Assembly: GCA_025055055.1 (NCBI GenBank)
Contig: JANWYX010000027.1
Coordinates: forward strand, 1 to 20,810
DNA: 20,810 nt
Direction of reading: 5' to 3'
From: Caldilinea sp.
Lineage (GTDB): Bacteria; Chloroflexota; Anaerolineae; Caldilineales; Caldilineaceae
The translations under genes were made by a program, and so were the position numbers. The notes beneath the pieces were generated by a model. The model was not told the origin of the DNA, did no database searches, and was given only the letters and a program-made list of their open reading frames with translations. Positions 1-17,869 of the stretch are shown one piece after another. Every line of letters starts with the position of its first letter. Position 1 is the first letter of the stretch.

Positions 1-165
1 TTCGGTTTTCCGGGCAGCGGACGTGAATATGTTCTGGCGATCGGCAATCGAGACTACTCGATGATTATGGGAACGACGCTGCTCTATGCGGTGCTGATCG
101 TTTTTGCGAACCTGACGGTGGACATTTTGTATGGCTTCCTAGATCCGCGTATCAAGGTCAAATAG
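1..165 (+). CDS. Peptide-type ABC transporter permease, DppB/OppB family (3' end only)
   Basis: Only the last 54 codons are inside the window, read in frame from base 1 to a TAG at 163-165. The visible piece starts with FGFPGSGREYV, continues through a hydrophobic helix (TLLYAVLIVFANLTVDILYG) and ends in LDPRIKVK. This matches the usual end of DppB/OppB permeases: a 'P-G-x-G' loop, the last membrane helix, then 'DPR'. Family knowledge says it would pair with the DppC-type permease that starts five bases downstream to form the membrane channel of a peptide or related solute importer. The rest of the gene lies upstream, so length and start cannot be judged. The assignment to the B-type subunit is fairly safe; the substrate is unknown. 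Confidence 0.85.
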   Translation, partial: FGFPGSGREYVLAIGNRDYSMIMGTTLLYAVLIVFANLTVDILYGFLDPRIKVK

Positions 166-170
166 ATGTC

Positions 171-1193
171 ATGACAACGACTGCACAATCGCCATCGACC
201 ACCGGCCGATTTCCCGAGAAAAAACCTTCCGCCGCCTTCAGCGACTTGACACAGGCACTCCAGCGACCGCCCCGCTCGCTCTGGCGGGACGCCTGGTCCC
301 GTTTGATCCGCAATAGAGCGGCAGTTGCAGGCGCCATGGTGATTCTGTTTTTTGTCTTTGTCGCAATCTTTGCACCGACGCTGGCCCCACACAACCCTCT
401 GCAAATCCACAGCGGGCAGGGATTTCTTCCACCGATGTGGGTGAAACAGTCGGCTACCGGCAAGGCTGGTGTTCCCGAGTTTCCGCTCGGCACGGACAAC
501 TTGGGGCGCGATGTGTTGAGCCGGGTGATCTACGGCGCGCGCGTCTCCATGGTGGTTGGATTTATTCCTACGACTATCATTGTGCTCATGGGCGTCACGA
601 TCGGATTGATTGCAGGCTATCGAGGAGGATTTGTCGATAATGTGCTGATGCGCATCACGGATATCGTCTACGCCTTCCCCGATCTGCTCTTTTTCATCAT
701 CATCATGACAGCGTTGCGCAACACCTCGCTCGGTCAGTTTTTGAATGGACTGTTTTTGCTATTTGTTGCGTTGGCGCTGGTCAACTGGGTGGGCATGGCG
801 CGCCTGGTGCGTGGACAGGTGCTGGCTCTGAAGGAGCGCGACTTCGTGCTTGCGTCTCGCGCCGTGGGCGCCGAACATTCTCGCATCATGCTGCGGCACA
901 TCCTGCCGAATTCACTCGGCGTGATCATCGTGTCGATGGCGTTTCTAATCCCGGGCGCCATTATTACAGAGGCTGTTTTAGGATACTTGGGGCTGGGCCT
1001 GCGGCCATCGACCAATCCAAACGACATTTTCATCACCAGCTGGGGCGCTTTACTACTCGAGGGACAGACGGCAATCAACAATCAACCGTGGATTTTGTTG
1101 GCGCCGGCGATCTGCGTGGCGCTGGTGGTGCTTTCCTTCAATTTCTTGGGCGACGGCCTGCGCGATGCGCTGGATCCACGCATTCGCGAATAA
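171..1193 (+). CDS. Peptide-type ABC transporter permease, DppC/OppC family (first copy)
   Basis: This 340-residue inner-membrane permease has a cytoplasmic amino-terminal stretch of about 50 residues, a first membrane helix at about 51-70, then the family hallmark LGTDNLGRDVLSRVIYGAR (about 106-124) just before the transmembrane core. The EAA loop that contacts the ATPase is visible as LKERDFVLASRAVGAEHSR, and the protein ends in DALDPRIRE as DppC/OppC proteins do. Length is normal for the family. The ATG at 171 lies five bases after the stop of the preceding DppB-type gene, so the two are probably co-translated; only a weak AAGG (154-157) precedes it. The ATG at 166 stops after two codons. 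The other half of the channel is the partial gene before it; the ATPase must be supplied by 6735-8787 or from outside the window. Confidence 0.93.
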   Translation: MTTTAQSPSTTGRFPEKKPSAAFSDLTQALQRPPRSLWRDAWSRLIRNRAAVAGAMVILFFVFVAIFAPTLAPHNPLQIHSGQGFLPPMWVKQSATGKAGVPEFPLGTDNLGRDVLSRVIYGARVSMVVGFIPTTIIVLMGVTIGLIAGYRGGFVDNVLMRITDIVYAFPDLLFFIIIMTALRNTSLGQFLNGLFLLFVALALVNWVGMARLVRGQVLALKERDFVLASRAVGAEHSRIMLRHILPNSLGVIIVSMAFLIPGAIITEAVLGYLGLGLRPSTNPNDIFITSWGALLLEGQTAINNQPWILLAPAICVALVVLSFNFLGDGLRDALDPRIRE

Positions 1194-1231
1194 AAAAGAA
1201 GAAAGCTTACTGGCCTGTCCTTTCAGGTCTC

Positions 1232-1240
1232 TGATATAAT
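1232..1240 (+). promoter_or_regulatory. Extended -10 promoter candidate before the binding-protein gene
   Basis: TGATATAAT gives a perfect TATAAT (1235-1240) with the TGn extension. No clear TTGACA-like -35 sits 16-18 bases upstream, which is acceptable for extended -10 promoters. A start of transcription near 1247 would leave an approximately 80-base leader. The gene itself has a clear ribosome site, AAAGGAGA at 1313-1320, eight bases from the ATG at 1328. This would let the binding protein be made separately from, and more abundantly than, the permeases upstream. Confidence 0.6.
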
Positions 1241-1327
1241 CAATGTACCTCTTTTCCCGAAAACGATAGTTTGATCTCTCGGTGACTCTTTTTCCCGTCA
1301 AGTGCTCGTTGCAAAGGAGACTCCACC

Positions 1328-3877
<2,550 letters not shown>

Positions 3878-3885
3878 CACCGTTT

Positions 3886-3926
3886 GCGCCGCCCGACCCT
3901 CTACGTCTTCGACAGTCGGGCGGCGC
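3886..3926 (+). terminator. 12-bp perfect hairpin after the binding-protein gene
   Basis: Arms GCGCCGCCCGAC (3886-3897) and GTCGGGCGGCGC (3915-3926) are exact complements around a 17-base loop, starting nine bases after the stop codon. No T-run follows, so this is not a textbook intrinsic terminator. It may instead protect the 3' end of the binding-protein message or only partly stop transcription, which is common between a highly expressed binding-protein gene and its permease genes. Confidence 0.55.
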
Positions 3927-4041
3927 CCCATAGAGCAATTTAACAAATAAATCCGGCAATCTCGTAGGTCCTGCGTCGACCGTCTGCTCCCACCGAGCAT
4001 CGCCTTTCGGCGTGACATAGCGGTCTGTCCCCAATCCAACG

Positions 4042-4232
4042 TTCTGCCGGACGCGTCCGTCCAGAAGCCGAACCTACGTCGTTCTCGTAGGACATCGTCT
4101 TCGGTGTGACGGAACAGCCTCCCGGGAACGCCCGGATGGAAGTAGATCTACTTGGCTTGCCGGATCGGTTTGTTACCGATCTCCAGGTCAAACAACCATC
4201 TTCCGGGGAGCGGTGAATTTCTCGGAAGATGG
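4042..4232 (+). promoter_or_regulatory. Cluster of inverted repeats in the 380-base gap before the second permease pair
   Basis: The non-coding stretch 3878-4257 holds several separate palindromes. They are CGGACGCGTCCG (4048-4059), flanked by TTCTG and CAGAA (4042-4066); CCTACG/CGTAGG (4073-4078 and 4086-4091); GATCGGT/ACCGATC (4163-4169 and 4175-4181); and CCATCTTCCG/CGGAAGATGG (4196-4205 and 4223-4232). Two imperfect copies of a motif like CATCGYCTTTCGGYGTGAC lie near 3999 and 4093. No protein with good codon use is seen here. A structured leader controlling the downstream permease genes is an inference; no known riboswitch class is recognised. Confidence 0.5.
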
Positions 4233-4257
4233 CGGCGACCGTTTGAAGAGAATCACT

Positions 4258-5393
4258 ATGGCCGAAGTTTCTCTATCTTCGCAATCCAATGTAGCTGCTG
4301 CGCTGACGCGTCGGCCGGGCTGGACGACGGCCCTGCGCGTGTTGCGTTACTCGGTGGTGCGTCTGGTCGCCCTGTTCGCCACCGTCGTCGTCGGCGTCTA
4401 CCTCACCATCTTGATTGCCAACATGGGCGGCTACGTCGATGAGATTAAAAAGGCGCAGATTCGAGAAGGGATTTCCCTGTCCGTCAGCATGGATCCCGCC
4501 AACCGGGCGTTGACTCCTGCGCAACGCAATGAATTGATCGAGGGGCTGGTGCAGGTGGAAGTCAAACGCCTTGGACTGGACCGTCCTTTTCTACTGCGTA
4601 GTTTTGCCTCGTTGACGGATGCGCTGACGCTCAATCTCGGTCGCGCCAACTACCTCACCAGCGACAGCGGCTCCAAGCTGGTGCGTCTGGTGATTCTGGA
4701 GCGCCTGCCTCCTACTCTGCTGCTTTTTGCGACCTCCAATCTCTTCCTCTTCTTTTTCAGCATTTTTGTTGCGCTGCGCCTTTCGCGCAACTACGGCAAC
4801 CTTGCCGATCGCATGGTGATTGCCTTGGCCCCCACTTCGGCGGCGCCCGGCTGGTTTTACGGCATTTTTCTGATCCTGATCTTCTCTGCGCTGTTGGGCT
4901 GGTTGCCTTTTGGCGGCATGGTGGACACGCCGCCTCCCGCCGACCGTCTTCAGTATGCATGGAGCGTGCTCCGCCACATGATTTTGCCCGTTTCCGCAAT
5001 TACGCTGAGCGCCATCTTTCTGACCATCTACAACTGGCGCACATTCTTTTTGATCTATTCCAGTGAAGACTACGTGGACATGGCGAAAGCAAAGGGATTG
5101 CCCGGGCGCATCGTAGAGAACCGTTATATTTTGCGGCCGACGCTGCCCACCATCATCACCAATTTTGCGCTGCTGGTGATCGGGCTTTGGACCGGTGCCA
5201 TCATTCTCGAAACCGTCTTCAACTGGCCTGGGTTAGGGCGCCTGCTCTATCAGGCGATCGGCCTGTTCGACACCCCCATCATCGTCGGCAGTACCGTGAT
5301 TTACGCCTATCTGCTGGCGATTACGGTGTTTGTCTTGGATTTCACCTACGCATTGGTCGATCCTCGAGTGAGAGTGGGCGAGGGAGGCGCCAA

Positions 5394-5397
<4 letters not shown>
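4258..5397 (+). CDS. Peptide-type ABC transporter permease, DppB/OppB family (second copy)
   Basis: This 379-residue inner-membrane permease has a first helix at about 32-54, a long extracytoplasmic stretch (about 58-145), then the transmembrane core. The ATPase-contacting EAA loop is DYVDMAKAKGLPGRIVENRY (271-290), followed by LRPTLP. The FNWPGLGRLL motif (321-330) and the end YALVDPRVRVG are typical of DppB/OppB. The ATG at 4258 is preferred because GAAGAG (4245-4250) lies seven bases before it. A GTG at 4213 would add 15 residues, but its GGGGAG is only two bases away and it sits in the loop of a hairpin. It overlaps the next permease by four bases, so the two are made together as a pair. 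Confidence 0.92.
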
Positions 5398-6728
<1,331 letters not shown>

Positions 6729-6734
6729 TTTTTT

Positions 6735-7754
<1,020 letters not shown>

Positions 7755-8783
7755 AACCAACACGGATGAACGCATCAAACCGGCGGGCCGCGCACATCCA
7801 TCCCGTTCGGGTCAGGACGCGCTGCTCTCCGTCCGGAACCTGCGCGTTTGGTTTGAGTTGCGACGCTTTGGATTCGGCCACGCAGGCTACGTGCGCGCGG
7901 TGGACGACGTAAGTTTTGACCTGAACTACGGCGAAACGATCGCAATTGTCGGCGAAAGCGGCTGCGGTAAATCCAGCTTGATGAAGACGATCCTGGGTCT
8001 ACACCGCCCCACAGAAGGCGAAATTTTCTTCGAGAATCGGCGCTTGAACGATTTCTCGCGCAGAGAAATGCGATGGTACCGCACGCAGGTGGGATATGTC
8101 CAGCAAGACCCTTACGGTGCGCTTCCCCCCTTCATGAATGTGCGCCGCATCTTACAGGAGCCGCTCATCATCGCCGGCATAAAAGATCCGGCGGAACGGG
8201 AGACGCGCATCCGCAAGGCTCTGGAAGAAGTGAAGATGAGCCCGGTAGAGGAATTTCTGCCGAAATTCCCGCACATGTTGAGCGGAGGGCAACAGCAACG
8301 CGTGGTGATCGCACGCGCTATGATCCTGAACCCCAAACTGCTGGTCGCCGATGAACCGGTCTCTATGCTCGATGCATCGGTGCGCGTGGAAATCCTGCGC
8401 CTGCTGCGCGCCCTACAACAAGCGCACAATCTGGCCGTCATCTACATCACCCATGACCTCTCCACCGTGCGCTATTTCTCGAAGCGCATCATGGTGATGT
8501 ACGCCGGACAGGTAGTGGAGCAGGGCGAGGTGAATGACCTGCTCTCGAATCCAAAGCATCCCTACACGCAGGCGCTGATCGAGGCCACCTCCGATCCGGA
8601 CGCCGCCAATGCCATGAAATTTCGGGAAGTCCCGCCCGGCGAGCCGCCAAGCTTGGTACGCCCGCCGTCCGGTTGTCGCTTCCACCCGCGCTGCGCTTAT
8701 TTTATTGCAGATGTCTGCGACAAAGAGACGCCCCCGGATTTTGAGGTGGGGCCGGGTCATTTGGCCCGTTGTTGGCTTTATCG

Positions 8784-8984
8784 ATGAACATGACAAACTC
8801 CATCCGATTCATACTGATCGGCGCAGTGCTTCTGGTCATCGGCGTGGCCGTGCCTTTTTTGATGATCCTCGGACTTCTGGATGCCGGATTCTTGTTGCTT
8901 TTTGCATCGTACGCGGCCTCGGTCGGAGGATTGCTCTTCGGGGTGGTTGGCGCCATGCTTTATGTGCGCGAGCGACAAGGGTAA
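8784..8984 (+). CDS. Small two-helix membrane protein of unknown function
   Basis: This 66-residue protein starts with ATG at 8784 in an ATGA overlap with the stop of the DppF-type gene, a tight coupling that argues it is real and part of the transporter operon. Residues about 8-30 and 35-60 are two hydrophobic helices separated by a short turn, and it ends in YVRERQG, a positive cytoplasmic-looking tail. I recognise no family. It could be a small accessory or stabilising subunit of the transporter, or simply a lineage-specific membrane peptide. A second ATG at 8790 would shorten it by two residues. Confidence 0.65.
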   Translation: MNMTNSIRFILIGAVLLVIGVAVPFLMILGLLDAGFLLLFASYAASVGGLLFGVVGAMLYVRERQG

Positions 8985-9061
8985 CCGGAGCGCAGGGAAC
9001 GGCGCAAACTCCAACCACCCAAGAAAAATTGATAGCCTATCCGATGTTTCTCATCCCAACC

Positions 9062-10453
<1,392 letters not shown>

Positions 10454-10465
10454 GTCTGCGCCCCT

Positions 10466-11444
<979 letters not shown>

Positions 11445-11454
11445 GATGACATCT

Positions 11455-11486
11455 CCTTGGTTGTTCGGATCCTCGGTTGATCGGAT
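11455..11486. repeat. Tandem 16-bp repeat in the divergent intergenic region
   Basis: CCTTGGTTGTTCGGAT (11455-11470) is followed directly by CCTCGGTTGATCGGAT (11471-11486), 14 of 16 bases identical, and by a decayed third partial copy (GCTTGGTGAT, 11487-11496). The repeat lies between the carbamoyltransferase promoter candidate and its start codon, and its first copy contains part of that gene's ribosome site. It could be a regulator-binding site or a short duplication; no known operator is recognised. Confidence 0.6.
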
Positions 11487-11488
11487 GC

Positions 11489-11516
11489 TTGGTGATAATC
11501 GAGCTTGTGGTATTGT
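11489..11516 (+). promoter_or_regulatory. Promoter candidate for the MaoC-type gene
   Basis: TTGGTG (11489-11494), a 16-base spacer and TATTGT (11511-11516) with TGG just before it (extended -10). Transcription would start near 11523, about 50 bases before the ATG at 11574. The -35 match is only moderate. Confidence 0.45.
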
Positions 11517-11539
11517 ATCCTCACCAACGGAAAGCTCAA
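11512..11539 (-). promoter_or_regulatory. Promoter candidate for the carbamoyltransferase gene
   Basis: On the minus strand, TTGAGC (11534-11539), a 16-base spacer and TACAAT (11512-11517). Transcription would start near 11505, about 60 bases before the ATG at 11443. Its -10 shares five base pairs with the opposite promoter candidate, so the two would compete for the same melted region. Confidence 0.5.
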
Positions 11540-11573
11540 ACACCAAACATTCAAAATCATGAGGAGCCAAGCG

Positions 11574-12044
<471 letters not shown>

Positions 12045-12084
12045 TGCACATGTGCGCTTTATCCTTTTCGGAGGGGAAAATTTT

Positions 12085-12105
12085 GCCGAAATTCTTCGTT
12101 TCGGC
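12085..12105. other. 7-bp hairpin between the MaoC-type and nuclease-like genes
   Basis: GCCGAAA (12085-12091) and TTTCGGC (12099-12105) pair around a 7-base loop. Read on the plus strand no T-run follows. AAAATTTT lies on its upstream side, so it is only a weak terminator candidate for the MaoC-type gene. The rest of 12045-12173 shows no good promoter or ribosome site. Confidence 0.35.
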
Positions 12106-12173
12106 GGCAAAGCGGATGGTGTTTGTCACGGAACGAAGCGTGGTATTGGAGATGAACTCGGCTTAGTCATGCA

Positions 12174-12707
<534 letters not shown>

Positions 12708-12810
12708 AGGCGACGACGTTACCGCCGCCGATCATGGTCGATGAGAAACCGGACAAAGTTCGGCAGTGCATGATGCAACCCCTTTCATAACTCGCTCCCC
12801 GCTGCGCTTG

Positions 12811-12819
12811 TGATACAAT
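12811..12819 (+). promoter_or_regulatory. Extended -10 promoter, probably giving a leaderless glycosyltransferase message
   Basis: TGATACAAT contains TACAAT (12814-12819) with the TGn extension. A transcript would start about seven bases further on, near 12826, within about three bases of the ATG at 12829. No Shine-Dalgarno sequence lies before that ATG, which fits leaderless translation. No -35 is apparent. Confidence 0.55.
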
Positions 12820-12828
12820 CCACAACTG

Positions 12829-14824
<1,996 letters not shown>

Positions 14825-14832
<8 letters not shown>

Positions 14833-15616
14833 CGCAGGCGCTCTGTTGCCATCATTATATGCGGCGGAAGAGGCGGGCGGCTGGAACGTCGGCATGCGCA
14901 CCGTTGCGCGGGCGCTGTTGGCAAACGTTCCGCTGCCGTTCGGTCCGATCTTGGAGCTGGGTTGCGGCGGCGGCGCCTTCGCCATCGAGCTGGCGCAATC
15001 GCACCTCGACGTTCAAGTGTTCGGCCTCGACCTGCGCGGCGCCGCCCTGGCCTTTGCGCAGAGCCGCTCACGGCGCGTGACATGGCTGCAAGGCGATCTC
15101 CTGCAACTCCCGTTCGCCGGGCCCACCTTTGCACTGATTGCGGCGCTCGATGTGGTGGATCAGCAGGGCGTGGATGCAGGCGCAGCGTTGACCGCCATCC
15201 ACGAGTTGCTGCTGCCGGGCGGCGTCACCCTCCTGCGCGTGAGTGCGCACGCGTGGCTGTACGGGCCGCACGACATCGCTTTTGGCACCGGTCGTCGCTA
15301 CAGTCGCAGCGCCTTTGTTGCGCTGGTACGCAGCGCCGGGTTGACTCCCTTGCGCGTGACTTACGCCAACAGCCTGCTTGCGCCTGCGGTGACGGCCGTG
15401 CGTCTTTTACAGCAGCATGGCCTGTTGCCTTTCTCGCAAGAACTGTACGAAGAGGGCATCGTGCATCGCATGGTGGGCGCTGCGTTGATGCAGGAGGCGA
15501 GGTGGTTGAAGCGCTATAACCTGATGTGGGGACTCAGCCTGCTGGTTGTGGCAAGAAAAGCATGGAACGCAGCGGACGGGCAATCAAGCCAACAGATTGA
15601 CGAGGGGATGCCATGA
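14825..15616 (+). CDS. Class I SAM-dependent methyltransferase
   Basis: This 263-residue cytoplasmic enzyme starts at TTG 14825, six bases after GAGG (14815-14818), inside the end of the glycosyltransferase gene; an ATG at 14894 would cut 23 residues. Motif I, LELGCGGG (43-50), binds S-adenosylmethionine, followed by FGLDL (acidic end of strand 2) and AALDVVDQQG (motif after strand 4), then HELLLPGGVTLLRV, the usual post-core strand. A pattern ending in 'RRYSRSAFVALVRSAG' resembles methyltransferases set in sugar or lipid pathways. Its position between a glycosyltransferase and a polyprenyl-sugar synthase suggests it methylates a sugar or lipid intermediate; the acceptor is unknown. Its stop overlaps the next start in ATGA. 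Confidence 0.87.
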
Positions 15617-16356
15617 CGTTGGTGTGCACGGTGCTGCCGACCTTCAACGAACGCGACAATATTGCACCATTAATTGAAGGTATCCTGACAAACGCCGTTG
15701 CCTCGCACATGATATTGGTGGTCGATGACTCTTCGCCCGACGGCACGGCGGAAGTGGTGCGTTCATTGGCCGTGCGCTACAACGGCGCCGACCAACTGCG
15801 CGTGGCGCTCTACGTGCGCACCGGACAGAAAGGGTTGACCTCCGCCATCCAGTGCGGGATCGACTTTGCGCTCGAAACCCTTGGCGCAGACATCGTCACC
15901 TGGATGGACTGCGACCTCTCGATGCCGCCTGCAGATGTGGCGCGATTGGTGCGCGCCATTCTCGAAGAGGGCGCAGACGTCGCCGTCGGTTCGCGATGGG
16001 TCAAGGGGGGCGCCGACGCTGCGCACGGCTGGATGGCGCGCACCTTGAGCCGCATCATCAATGGACTCGCTGTGCTCCTGCTCGGCGGCGCCGTGCACGA
16101 CTACACGAGCGGCTTCATCGCAGCGCGCGCACCGGTGCTGCGCATGCTGCAGCTGCGTGGAGACTATGGCGAATATTGCATCGATCTGCTGGCGCGCGCA
16201 GTGCACGCCGGTTTTGTGGTCAAAGAGGTTCCTTACATCTGCGTTCCCCGCACCGCCGGCGAAAGCAAGACCGGCGCCAATCTGTGGGATTATCTCGTCA
16301 AGGGGCGTAAATACGTGGCGACCATTTGGAATCTATGGAAAGAAAGAAGAACGTGA
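15613..16356 (+). CDS. GT2 glycosyltransferase, dolichol-phosphate mannose synthase-like
   Basis: This 247-residue protein has the GT-A fold order of DPM1-type enzymes: VLPTFNERDNI (7-17), VVDDSSPDGT (36-45), the metal motif DCD (99-101, usually DAD) in MDCDLSMPP, VGSRWVKGG (125-133), HDYTSGF (162-168) and GESK (216-219). It lacks carboxy-terminal membrane helices, so it is the single-domain type. The expected reaction is transfer of a sugar from a nucleotide donor to polyprenyl phosphate at the inner face of the membrane. That product is what a GT-C enzyme such as the one at 12829-14832 would use, so the two likely work in one pathway. GAGGGG (15602-15607) lies five bases before the ATG. Confidence 0.9.
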   Translation: MTLVCTVLPTFNERDNIAPLIEGILTNAVASHMILVVDDSSPDGTAEVVRSLAVRYNGADQLRVALYVRTGQKGLTSAIQCGIDFALETLGADIVTWMDCDLSMPPADVARLVRAILEEGADVAVGSRWVKGGADAAHGWMARTLSRIINGLAVLLLGGAVHDYTSGFIAARAPVLRMLQLRGDYGEYCIDLLARAVHAGFVVKEVPYICVPRTAGESKTGANLWDYLVKGRKYVATIWNLWKERRT

Positions 16357-16359
16357 AGC

Positions 16360-17598
<1,239 letters not shown>

Positions 17599-17697
17599 GG
17601 TTGACAACAAGGAGAGGGCTGGCAGGCTGAACAGACGCGTGCAAAGAGCGCTCTACTCTTCACCGTGCCATCCTCGTCTTTTCGCCTAACGGTTGCA

Positions 17698-17729
17698 TGG
17701 ACAAACGCCCGATGGAAAGGCTTTGTCCA
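17698..17729. other. 8-bp hairpin in the gap before the CHAT gene
   Basis: TGGACAAA (17698-17705) and TTTGTCCA (17722-17729) pair exactly around a 16-base loop; a smaller palindrome, AGAGCGCTCT, lies at 17645-17654. The gap 17599-17869 shows no convincing gene. A TTGACA at 17601-17606 has no fitting -10, and an AAGGAG at 17609-17614 has no start codon at the right distance. Confidence 0.4.
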
Positions 17730-17767
17730 GACCACCTCTTCGGCAAAGGGTTCTCCTGCGACCATGG

Positions 17768-17810
17768 GGAGAAAGCGTTGACGCATCAACGTCCGATCAA
17801 CGCTTTCTCC
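17768..17810 (+). terminator. 14-bp perfect hairpin with alternative fold, likely terminator or attenuator
   Basis: GGAGAAAGCGTTGA (17768-17781) pairs exactly with TCAACGCTTTCTCC (17797-17810) around a 15-base loop, followed by TGTAGTTTT, a moderate T-rich tail. The loop contains a second TCAACG (17786-17791). The base of the left arm (CGTTGA, 17776-17781) can pair with it around CGCA instead, forming a shorter competing hairpin. It lies between the glycan operon and the CHAT gene, 60 bases before the CHAT start, so it could end the first transcript or attenuate the second. Confidence 0.65.
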
Positions 17811-17869
17811 TGTAGTTTTAAGATGTCGCCGTCGTCGTCGCCATTTCCGTTCCCCAGGCCATCTATCCT

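Noticed and set aside
4213..4257. GTG 4213 as the start of the second DppB-type permease
   Set aside because: The purine run before it ends only two bases from the codon and it lies in a hairpin loop, while ATG 4258 has GAAGAG at seven bases and a family-like beginning.
17601..17629. A promoter with TTGACA at 17601-17606
   Set aside because: No -10-like hexamer occurs at 16-18 bases spacing.
17768..17810. Terminal inverted repeats of a small transposon
   Set aside because: Only 15 bases separate the arms, there is no target-site duplication and no second copy in the window; an RNA hairpin explains it better.
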